Part shown: in pieces, positions 27,414 to 33,974 of the stretch | Layout of the letters: each line of letters opens with the position of its first letter | Position numbering within the stretch: the stretch's first letter is position 1 | The notes under the pieces: model-generated | What the model was told of the DNA's origin: nothing | The model's database searches: none | The model's input: the letters and a program-made list of their open reading frames with translations, nothing else | Made by a program: the position numbers and the translations under genes | DNA from: Flammeovirgaceae bacterium UBA976 | Lineage (GTDB): Bacteria; Bacteroidota; Bacteroidia; Cytophagales; Cyclobacteriaceae | DNA: 37,776 nt | Direction of reading: 5' to 3' | Assembly (NCBI GenBank): GCA_002292365.1 | Contig: DBBU01000057.1 | Coordinates: forward strand, 467-38,242

Positions 27414-28733
27414 TTATTTATCATTTTTTAACTCTTCTGACCAATTGAAACGATCTTGCGCAGAAAATTTCCATGGGGCAGCATTCGTTTCCACGTTCTG
27501 AAACATGGCATTCCACGAAGCCGGTGATCCAGAGGCTTCCATTGCCTGATACCTCCTGAGCTGGAGAATGATATCTAGAGGGTTGATCAAAACTGGGCAA
27601 GCCTCTACACACGCATTGCAGCTGGTACAAGCATTGATCTCCTCTTTGCTTATAAAGCCTCCCAATAAGAACTTTTCATCATGAATCTTGGCATTCGACC
27701 TGCACTTTCCAATCTCTTCCATACGATCCCTAGTATCCATCATTATTTTTCTGGGACTTAACTTTTTCCCGGTAAGATTCGCTGGACATTCAGCAGTACA
27801 ACGCCCGCATTCAGTACAAGCATACGCATCCATTAAATTTTTTCGACTAAGATCACTGACATCATGTGCCCCAAATTTGAAGCCATCCGGCGGCGGAGTC
27901 TCTCCTTCAACAGGTATGCCCAACATCATTTTAACCTCAGAGGTAATTTCAGGCATCGGTTCCATGACCCCTTTGGGTGTCAGCTTGGAAAAGTAGGTAT
28001 TGGGAAAAGCCATGAAGATATGCAAATGCTTCGAATAGGTTACATACAAGGCAAAACCAAAAATACCCACGATATGAAACCACCATGCCGTTCTTTCAAT
28101 GATAACCAGCGTACTGGGAAGGTATCCATCAAAGATTGGGATAAGCCATGAACTCACTAAAAATGATCCCGTCAGAGGATACGCAGCATTGCCCATCTCC
28201 TGCAGAAGCTGATCTGTAGCATTCATGGAAAGTAGGGCGCCCATGAGGATAATTTCAATTACTAGGATAAGATTCCCATCTAAAGAAGCCCATCCCTTCA
28301 TTTCAGGCTTTTGAAAGCGCGCTACCTGGATAACATTTCTACGGAGCAAGAATAAGACGCAAGAAAAGATTACTCCTGAGGCAAGAATTTCAAAAAATGA
28401 AATCAAGGGGACATAAAAATCTGACAATAACGAAGCAAAAATTCTATGACTCCCTAAAACCCCATCTAAAATAATCTCTAATACTTCAATATTAATCAAT
28501 ACAAACCCAACATATATTAATAAATGCAATAGCGCTGGGACAGGTTTTTTAAACATCTTCTTTTGTCCTAAGGCAATCAATAATACATTTTTCCATCGTT
28601 GCCTCTTATCCCCAACTACTATTTGTGGCCGACCCAAAGCGATATTTAATCTGATGAAATTGACCCTCTTTGCAATAAAAAAGACGAATATTCCTAAGAT
28701 CACCGTGAAAATGACTTGTGAAATTATGCTCAT
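27414..28733 (-). CDS. Membrane-bound (Fe-S) protein with NarI/HdrE-like and [4Fe-4S] dicluster domains
   Basis: 439 residues. The N-terminal part (about 1-260) has five or six hydrophobic helices with histidines placed as possible haem b ligands (PALLHLLIYVG, TAWWFHIVGIFG, YSKHLHIFMA). The cytoplasmic C-terminal part has two ferredoxin motifs, CTECGRCTAECPAN (about 309-322) and CTSCNACVEACPVL (about 369-382). This is the membrane half of HdrDE/HdrF-like quinone-reactive complexes; its CCG partner follows 12 bases downstream. In other bacteria such proteins link electron-transfer flavoprotein or thiol-disulfide chemistry to menaquinone; no etfAB is seen in this window. Specific electron donor is unknown. 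Confidence 0.88.
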   Translation of the reverse strand: MSIISQVIFTVILGIFVFFIAKRVNFIRLNIALGRPQIVVGDKRQRWKNVLLIALGQKKMFKKPVPALLHLLIYVGFVLINIEVLEIILDGVLGSHRIFASLLSDFYVPLISFFEILASGVIFSCVLFLLRRNVIQVARFQKPEMKGWASLDGNLILVIEIILMGALLSMNATDQLLQEMGNAAYPLTGSFLVSSWLIPIFDGYLPSTLVIIERTAWWFHIVGIFGFALYVTYSKHLHIFMAFPNTYFSKLTPKGVMEPMPEITSEVKMMLGIPVEGETPPPDGFKFGAHDVSDLSRKNLMDAYACTECGRCTAECPANLTGKKLSPRKIMMDTRDRMEEIGKCRSNAKIHDEKFLLGGFISKEEINACTSCNACVEACPVLINPLDIILQLRRYQAMEASGSPASWNAMFQNVETNAAPWKFSAQDRFNWSEELKNDK

Positions 28734-28768
28734 AATATTTTTTTGATAAGATTAATCATTCAAATTAC

Positions 28769-28798
28769 TTGCAACGTTCATATATTTTTCTACTTTTG
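28769..28798 (+). promoter_or_regulatory. Promoter of tRNA-Phe (TTG-N19-TACTTTTG)
   Basis: TTG at 28769-28771 and TACTTTTG at 28791-28798 are exactly 19 bases apart, an excellent match to the Bacteroidota sigma-ABfr consensus TTTG/TTG-N19-TANNTTTG. Transcription would begin near 28803-28806, a few bases before the mature tRNA 5' end at 28813. Confidence 0.7.
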
Positions 28799-28812
28799 CA
28801 ACCACTTTTTAG

Positions 28813-28885
28813 GGTGCTATAGCTCAGTTGGTAGAGCATCGGACTGAAAATCCGTGAGTCGGTGGTTCGAATCCACCTAGCACCA
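28813..28885 (+). tRNA. tRNA-Phe (GAA anticodon)
   Basis: A full cloverleaf of 73 bases. The acceptor arms GGTGCTA and TAGCACC pair, the D arm is GCTC...GAGC, and the anticodon loop CTGAAAA carries GAA at 28846-28848. The T arm has GGTGGTTCGAATCCACC. The discriminator is A; the 3' CCA is not encoded (CTC follows), so it must be added. Position 27-43 would be a T-T mismatch at the base of the anticodon stem, with the other four pairs intact. It has its own promoter upstream and a hairpin terminator downstream, and is a single-gene unit on the opposite strand to its neighbours. Confidence 0.97.
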
Positions 28886-28888
28886 CTC

Positions 28889-28916
28889 AAACCCATTCAA
28901 ATGATTGGGTTTTTTT
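28889..28916 (+). terminator. Intrinsic terminator after tRNA-Phe
   Basis: AAACCCA (28889-28895) pairs with TGGGTTT (28906-28912) around a 10-base loop, and the T-run continues to 28916. It lies 3 bases after the tRNA end and is the clearest rho-independent terminator in the window. Confidence 0.75.
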
Positions 28917-29090
28917 ATTACTAAGTTATGTATAATTGATTAATTTGTTATGCATGCATACATAAATTTTATTTCAAGACATTTAAACAAATGCTTTTTG
29001 AAATAGAAAAGGCCTTATAGCGCTAGTTTTCATTGGACATAGAATGATAAGCACTACATCTGAGTACTAGCTAATGACGGATTGATCCGT

Positions 29091-29837
29091 TCACACGGAG
29101 AATTTACCTTTTAAATTTCCTATCTCTTTGGGATGCAGGTGCCGCCATTTACCTCTAGATAAATTTTGCTTGGTCAGGTTTCCAAACATAACACGATCTA
29201 ATTTCAGCACTTCATATCCATATTTTTCAAAAATTCTTCTGACAATTCTATTTTTCCCAATATGAACTTCAATACCTAAACTTTTACGATCATCCGTCAA
29301 AATCACCAAATGGTCTACGGATGCCAAACCATCTTCTAGATGAACACCCGCCGTAATTTCATTGTAATGCGCCTCAATAATGGGCTTATCTAACTCAAGT
29401 TGATAGATTTTTTTTATTTTGTATTTGGGGTGGGTCAGTCTTTTGGCTAAATCACCATCATTGGTAAACAATAACAATCCTGTAGTATGACGGTCTAAAC
29501 GGCCGACTGGATAAATTCTCTCTACACAAGCCTTTTCTATGAGGGTCATAACTGTTCTTCGATTTTGTGGATCTTGCGTAGTTGTGATGAAATCTTTGGG
29601 CTTGTTCAATAACACATATTGAAGCTTTTCTGATTGAATGATTTTTTTTAGATAGGCAATCTTATCGGTCGGCATTATCTTGGTTCCTAAGACCTGAACC
29701 ACCTGGTCATTGACCGTTATTTTACCACTTAAGATTAATTGATCAGCATCACGCCTCGAACAAATCCCCGCATTTGCAATGAACTTATTAAGTCTAATTT
29801 CTGCTGGTTCAGTAGTCTGAATTATTTTTTTTTTCAT
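29091..29837 (-). CDS. rluB: Ribosomal large-subunit pseudouridine synthase, RluB/RsuA family
   Basis: 248 residues. An N-terminal S4 RNA-binding domain (about 13-60, IRLNKFIANAGICSRRDAD) is followed by the RsuA/RluB/RluE/RluF catalytic domain. The catalytic aspartate is in VGRLDRHTTGLLLFTNDG (about 117-134), followed by LAKRLTHPKYKIKKIYQLE. It isomerises a uridine in rRNA, in RluB-type enzymes 23S U2605 (E. coli numbering). RluB rather than RsuA is favoured by length and by the scpB neighbourhood, where rluB often lies. It starts 2 bases after the scpB stop and is the last gene of its operon. Confidence 0.88.
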   Translation of the reverse strand: MKKKIIQTTEPAEIRLNKFIANAGICSRRDADQLILSGKITVNDQVVQVLGTKIMPTDKIAYLKKIIQSEKLQYVLLNKPKDFITTTQDPQNRRTVMTLIEKACVERIYPVGRLDRHTTGLLLFTNDGDLAKRLTHPKYKIKKIYQLELDKPIIEAHYNEITAGVHLEDGLASVDHLVILTDDRKSLGIEVHIGKNRIVRRIFEKYGYEVLKLDRVMFGNLTKQNLSRGKWRHLHPKEIGNLKGKFSV

Positions 29838-29839
29838 TC

Positions 29840-30397
29840 TTATTGATTTTCACCTATGGTGTTCTCATCCATAGAGAAGTCCTTTGGGGTGGGTAATTCT
29901 TTCAAATCATTAATACCAAAATAATCCATGAATTTTGGACTGGTTGCATATAAAAGGGGACGACCGACCGTTTCCGCCTTTCCTTTGACCAAAATCAATT
30001 CTTTTTCTAACAATCTGGTCACACTGTAATCACAATTGACTCCCCTAATATTTTCCATTTCGGAACGTGTGACCGGTTGTTTGTATGCGATAATTGCTAG
30101 CGTTTCTAGCGCTGAATTAGACAACTTTTTTTTAGACCCTCTTTTGAGCAAAATACCAATACTCGATTCATAAGCCGGCTTGGTTAAAAATTGATAACCA
30201 CCCCCACTTTCAACTAATTCAAAGGAATACTGCTCGCTTTTATATCTTTGATTAATGTTATTAATCTCCTGATTTACCTCTTCCATGGGAACTTGGGCTT
30301 CAAACATTTCTTTGAGGCAATCCTGTATATCGAACTCCGTAATTGGTTTTGGTGCACAAAAAATAAGGGCTTCGATGTGCTGTGCCAAAAAATCCAT
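29840..30397 (-). CDS. scpB: Segregation and condensation protein B
   Basis: 185 residues with the two winged-helix domains of ScpB, the small kleisin-interacting subunit of the bacterial Smc-ScpAB condensin. Hallmarks are EALIFCAPKPITEFDIQ at residues 8-24, LSNSALETLAIIAYKQPVTRSE-type sequence around 92-113 with the core LETLAIIAYKQP, and the end YATSPKFMDYFGINDLKELP. The start ATG shares an A with the upstream stop (TAATG) and the stop is 2 bases before rluB. scpA is not in the window, so smc-scpA must lie elsewhere. Confidence 0.94.
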   Translation of the reverse strand: MDFLAQHIEALIFCAPKPITEFDIQDCLKEMFEAQVPMEEVNQEINNINQRYKSEQYSFELVESGGGYQFLTKPAYESSIGILLKRGSKKKLSNSALETLAIIAYKQPVTRSEMENIRGVNCDYSVTRLLEKELILVKGKAETVGRPLLYATSPKFMDYFGINDLKELPTPKDFSMDENTIGENQ

Positions 30398-30774
30398 TAG
30401 CTCTTTTTGAGCTTAGCGGCTATTGAATGCATCGTATGAGGTACCGACATTAACCTTTCTTTTTGAATCAACATTCCCGTATCTACACAAATACCATAAG
30501 TGCCATTTTTAATCCTGATCAGGGCATTCTCTAAATTATTAATGAACTTTTGCTGGCGAGCGGCCAATTGATTCATCTGCTCTTTTTCAGCTGTTTCAGC
30601 ACCGTCTTCGAGAGTCTTAACACCTCCATAAGAACCATCAGTCGTCTCATCGGTACTGTGATTGATAGATCCCATTAACGTGTTCAGCTCTTCTTTGGCC
30701 AACCTCAATTTTTGAAGTATCAGATCCTCAAACTCCTTGAGTTCCTGGTGGGAATATTTATTTTTATCTGACAT
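30397..30774 (-). CDS. TraR/DksA-like protein lacking the zinc-finger cysteines
   Basis: 125 residues. A long coiled-coil hairpin (about 5-85, with LNTLMGSINHSTDET at the tip and EKEQMNQLAARQQKFINNLENAL summarised by its NQLAARQQ core) is followed by a short C-terminal TraR/DksA globular part, GTYGICVDTGMLIQKERL. True DksA has four cysteines in this part; here only the first remains (the second is Thr and the last two are absent), so it probably cannot bind Zn2+. This form is usual in Bacteroidota. It may bind the RNA polymerase secondary channel, but activity with ppGpp is unproven. It leads the scpB-rluB operon. Confidence 0.85.
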   Translation of the reverse strand: MSDKNKYSHQELKEFEDLILQKLRLAKEELNTLMGSINHSTDETTDGSYGGVKTLEDGAETAEKEQMNQLAARQQKFINNLENALIRIKNGTYGICVDTGMLIQKERLMSVPHTMHSIAAKLKKS

Positions 30775-30800
30775 CTGATTCCATTTAAGCTGAAAAAAAA

Positions 30801-30808
30801 CAAATTTA
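30801..30808 (-). promoter_or_regulatory. -7 element upstream of the DksA-like/scpB/rluB operon
   Basis: Minus-strand TAAATTTG matches TANNTTTG perfectly, 26 bases before the ATG at 30774. The spot 19 bases upstream reads GTTTTT rather than TTTG, so the -33 box is weak. Leader length would be about 20 bases. Confidence 0.45.
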
Positions 30809-30898
30809 TATTAAAACAAGAATAATTAAAAACGTTATTTTAAGACCTAAAAAGGCCTTATCGACTAAATTAAGAGAACCCTATGCTACTTCGGCCGA

Positions 30899-32425
30899 TC
30901 AATCTTTAATATCATCTACTCTATTAAGCAGAGAATCTGGGAAATAGCGATTGGATAAGGTGACCATCTCATCTCCCTTAACGAACATATCAATATTAAT
31001 CTCTTCAGTGTGCTCAAGACCACAGGTACCCAATAACTCCAAAACAGCCACGACGGTATTGTGATGGAATCGATAGACTCGTTCTGACTTATCAGTCACA
31101 GCCAATCCTTTGGCCAACTCTGCGTCTTGCGTCGCGACGCCCGTAGGACAATCATTGCTGTTACACTTTAATGCTTGAATACAACCCAAGCTAAACATGA
31201 AGGCTCGAGCAGAATTACAAATGTCTGCCCCAAGTGCTTTCATTCTCAATATAGAAAAAGCAGTAAGTACTTTTCCGCTGGCGATCACTTTAATCTCATC
31301 CCTCAATCCATATTTTTTAAGCGTACTTTGCACAAAAATCAATGCCGGCTCTAAAGGAACACCCACCGAATCTGCAAATTCTAGTGGGGCTGCACCGGTA
31401 CCGCCCTCAGCTCCATCTACAGTGATAAAGTCTGGCCATATTCCTTCTGATTTCATTACCTCACATAATTCTATAAATTCCTCAGTTCTACCGATACACA
31501 ACTTAAAACCAATAGGCTTGCCCTCTGACAAGTCTCTCAATTCTTTCACAAAATGAATCAATCCTTTGGCATCGTTAAAGTGATTGTGACTAGGGGGAGA
31601 AATCACCGTTGTATGTGGCTCAATATCTCGCATTCTGGCGATTTCAAGAGTATTTTTTATCCCAGGTAAAACCCCACCGTGGCCGGGCTTGGCTCCTTGA
31701 GACAATTTGATCTCAATCATTTTAACATTGGGAATTGCGGCCTTTTCTCTGAACTTGTTTGGCTCAAATTTACCTTCTTGCGTACGACATCCAAAATAAC
31801 CTGTACCCAATTGCCAAACTAAATCACCACCGGGTGCAATGTGATAATCCGACAACCCTCCTTCGCCTGTATTATGATAAAATTCACCTTTCTTTGCCCC
31901 TTTATTAAGGGCTATGATCGCATTTTTACTTAGCGAACCAAAGCTCATTGCAGAAATATTTAAAACAGAAGCACTGTAAGGTTGCTTACAAAGACTGCTT
32001 CCCACGGTTACCCTTGGAAATTTCTCCACGGGCTCCTTGGCATAGATAGAATGCCTTAATCCCTCGTAGTGATCATCTAAAATATCTGCCTGAGTTCCAA
32101 AAGGATAGGTGTCATTGACCCCTTTAGCTCTTTTATAAACCAATGCTCGGTGATTACGACTGAACGGTTTACCATCGGTATTTCGCTCAATGAAATACTG
32201 TTGAATTTCTGGTGCAATCAATTCAAACAAGTACCTGAAATAGCCCAAAATTGGAAAATTTTTCAAAATAGCATGCTTTCCTTGCATCGAATTCATCAAG
32301 CCCACAAAAATCAGTGGCCCTAAAACAGCAAATATCCAAAGAATATTGGAATTGTCTAAAAAGAAGGCCAAAGCACCTACCAAAAGGCTACTAACTATTG
32401 CGAATTTATAAAAAAGGTGTCTCAT
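30899..32425 (-). CDS. Membrane-anchored FMN-binding glutamate synthase family protein (GltB2-like)
   Basis: 508 residues. Two hydrophobic segments at the N-terminus (about 7-24 and 27-43) precede a TIM-barrel glutamate-synthase domain. Recognisable parts are KQPYSASVLNISAMSFGSLSKNAI (core SAMSFGSLS, about 155), NTGEGGLSDYH (about 180), IEIKLSQGAKPGHGGVLPG (core GAKPGHGG, about 240), ITVDGAEGGTGAAPLEFAD (core GAEGGTGAAP, about 335) and the 3Fe-4S-type cysteines in CIQALKCNSNDCPTG (about 415). The amidotransferase (glutaminase) domain and the GXGXG C-terminal domain of full GltB are absent. The physiological reaction of these short forms is not settled. It is monocistronic, with the window's only long gap upstream. 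Confidence 0.88.
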   Translation of the reverse strand: MRHLFYKFAIVSSLLVGALAFFLDNSNILWIFAVLGPLIFVGLMNSMQGKHAILKNFPILGYFRYLFELIAPEIQQYFIERNTDGKPFSRNHRALVYKRAKGVNDTYPFGTQADILDDHYEGLRHSIYAKEPVEKFPRVTVGSSLCKQPYSASVLNISAMSFGSLSKNAIIALNKGAKKGEFYHNTGEGGLSDYHIAPGGDLVWQLGTGYFGCRTQEGKFEPNKFREKAAIPNVKMIEIKLSQGAKPGHGGVLPGIKNTLEIARMRDIEPHTTVISPPSHNHFNDAKGLIHFVKELRDLSEGKPIGFKLCIGRTEEFIELCEVMKSEGIWPDFITVDGAEGGTGAAPLEFADSVGVPLEPALIFVQSTLKKYGLRDEIKVIASGKVLTAFSILRMKALGADICNSARAFMFSLGCIQALKCNSNDCPTGVATQDAELAKGLAVTDKSERVYRFHHNTVVAVLELLGTCGLEHTEEINIDMFVKGDEMVTLSNRYFPDSLLNRVDDIKD

Positions 32426-32521
32426 TATATTAGATTGGTTTCAATCAATACTTAAAGTTCAAACTCTTTCGGGAGAAATTATTAAAAAAATAGAATTAAT
32501 TTCTCTGAAAAGTAATAATTT

Positions 32522-32734
32522 CTAGGGATGGAAGCCCATGACGATAGCTTGGTAATGCGTCTGGAAAGATTGCTTAAGCCCATAGGTTTCTAAAACAATC
32601 AAATAACTCCCCACTTGGACCTTTGTGCATCTCTTTAAGCAAACACCTCTGCTCAAAATCATACTCCCGCATCTGCTGTTAGATTGGAATTCACTATTAG
32701 AAAGATCTTTATAAAAACAATATGAATTTACAGC
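32522..32734 (-). pseudogene. Possible C-terminal remnant of a lamin-tail/FlgD-like surface protein
   Basis: The minus-strand frame is open for 70 codons between a TGA (32737-32735) and a TAG (32524-32522). It lacks an ATG until codon 25. Its last 30 residues include TKVQVGSYLIVLETYGLKQS followed by an AIVMGFHP-stop ending. This resembles the last two beta-strands of the FlgD-like/lamin-tail C-terminal domains of Cytophagales surface proteins, where a motif like G-x-Y-hhhhE-x-h-x precedes a final h-x-K-x-hhhG strand. The upstream half reads as degenerate sequence. I infer a decayed gene; chance openness in AT-rich DNA cannot be excluded. Confidence 0.3.
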
Positions 32735-32846
32735 TCAATGGCTGCCTATTTTCTCTATCGGAAAAGTCAAAAAAATTAAATGTTATCATGACTATTTTAA
32801 TTTTGGACCAGACACCGCTTTCTGTGATCCCAAAAGTTACATTTGA

Positions 32847-32878
32847 TTGCAGCTAAAGAAAAAAAGTAGCTAAATTTG
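32847..32878 (+). promoter_or_regulatory. Candidate asd promoter (TTG-N21-TAAATTTG)
   Basis: TAAATTTG at 32871-32878 is a perfect TANNTTTG, and TTG at 32847-32849 lies 21 bases upstream, within the usual range. Transcription would start near 32884, giving a leader of about 97 bases before the asd ATG. Confidence 0.5.
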
Positions 32879-32980
32879 AGTTCTTAATTTTATCTTTTCA
32901 TAAAGATTACACCCTATCAAATTCAAAGAAGCAATAAAATAAATTTAAAAATAAAGTTACCCATTCATTAATAAAATTAT

Positions 32981-33973
32981 ATGAAAATTGCAGTTATAGG
33001 TGCTTCTGGATTGGTTGGACAGGAAGTTTTGCGCTTACTCGAAATGAGAAATTTCCAATTTCAATATTTAATTCCTGTGGCCTCACCTAAATCTATTGGT
33101 AAAATGGTTCAGTGTAAGGGCCAATCCTATCGCATCATCGGTATGGAAGATGCGATTGCATTGAAACCTGAAATAGCTATTTTTTCTGCAGGGGGTGGGA
33201 CTTCTCTAGAATGGGCGCCAAAATTTGCTGAAATTGGTACGGTAGTTATTGACAATTCCTCCGCTTGGAGAATGGACCCAACGAAAAAATTAGTGGTTCC
33301 AGAGGTCAATGGAAATGTCCTGATGGCAAAAGATAAAATTATCGCAAATCCCAATTGCTCGACCATTCAATTGGTTTTGCCTTTATTGTGTTTACATAAA
33401 CATTATCGAATCAAACGTATTGTCGTAAGTACCTATCAATCTATTACAGGTACAGGTAAGGCAGCTGTGGATCAAATGGAAGATGAGCGGGCAGGTGTCA
33501 AAAACCCTAGAATGGTATATCCACATACCATAGATAAAAATGTATTCCCCCACATCGATATGTTCCAAGCTAATGGTTATACCAAAGAGGAAATGAAAAT
33601 GACCCTCGAGACTAAAAAAATTATGAATGATGATCAGATTCAAGTGACCGCTACCTGTGTACGCATACCTACCATCGGGGGGCATTCTGAATCCGTCAAT
33701 ATTGAATTCGAAAAAGATTTTGAGATAACCGAGGTCCGCGAACTCATTGCCCAAACGCCTGGCTGTATTGTAGCAGATGACCCAAAAAATAATCTCTACC
33801 CCATGCCCATCAGTGCCTATCAAAAAGATGAGGTTTTCATTGGTAGAATTCGTAGAGACGAGAGCCAGAAAAATAGTCTCAATATGTGGATTGTTGCAGA
33901 TAATTTAAGAAAAGGTGCCGCCACGAATGCTTTGCAAATTGCCGAATATATTGTTGCCCATCAACTGATATAG
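32981..33973 (+). CDS. asd: Aspartate-semialdehyde dehydrogenase
   Basis: 330 residues. It reduces aspartyl phosphate to aspartate semialdehyde with NADPH, the branch point to lysine/diaminopimelate, threonine and methionine. The Rossmann motif is IGASGLVGQEVLRLL (about 6-20), the catalytic cysteine is in IANPNCSTIQLV (Cys about 129), the substrate-binding region is STYQSITGTGKAAVDQ (about 150) and the catalytic histidine is in VPTIGGHSESVNI-like RIPTIGGHSESVNIEF (about 235). Length is normal. The next gene begins one base after the stop, so asd and the methyltransferase are probably one transcript. Confidence 0.96.
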   Translation: MKIAVIGASGLVGQEVLRLLEMRNFQFQYLIPVASPKSIGKMVQCKGQSYRIIGMEDAIALKPEIAIFSAGGGTSLEWAPKFAEIGTVVIDNSSAWRMDPTKKLVVPEVNGNVLMAKDKIIANPNCSTIQLVLPLLCLHKHYRIKRIVVSTYQSITGTGKAAVDQMEDERAGVKNPRMVYPHTIDKNVFPHIDMFQANGYTKEEMKMTLETKKIMNDDQIQVTATCVRIPTIGGHSESVNIEFEKDFEITEVRELIAQTPGCIVADDPKNNLYPMPISAYQKDEVFIGRIRRDESQKNSLNMWIVADNLRKGAATNALQIAEYIVAHQLI

Positions 33974-33974
33974 C

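Larger units (their letters stand above)
32426..32980. other. 555-base intergenic region between the GltB2-like gene and asd
   Basis: No intact gene is found here. On the minus strand a 70-codon open frame without a proper start (32522-32734) looks like the decayed end of a surface protein. On the plus strand the second half carries a good TTG-N21-TAAATTTG promoter for asd. I see no lysine-riboswitch-like fold, no terminator with a T-run for either neighbour and no repeat family. The gap also contains the short inverted repeat GATTG-GTTT-CAATC at 32431-32444, next to the GltB2-like start. Confidence 0.6.

Noticed and set aside
29050..29090. CGGAT-TG-ATCCG hairpin after rluB as terminator
   Set aside because: Five-pair stem with a two-base loop and no T-run on the minus strand; not convincing.
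28917..29090. Small genes in the gap between the tRNA-Phe terminator and rluB
   Set aside because: The longest open stretch from an ATG is under 20 codons and has no features.
31197..31556. 119-codon plus-strand open frame inside the GltB2-like gene
   Set aside because: Antisense shadow of a gene with clear FMN and Fe-S motifs; low-complexity Ser/Pro-rich translation.
32426..32980. Lysine-type or other riboswitch upstream of asd
   Set aside because: The leader after the proposed promoter is only about 97 AT-rich bases and I see no conserved stems or expression-platform hairpin.
33392..33823. 143-codon minus-strand open frame inside asd
   Set aside because: Asd has all catalytic motifs in the plus frame; the antisense frame shows no recognisable features.
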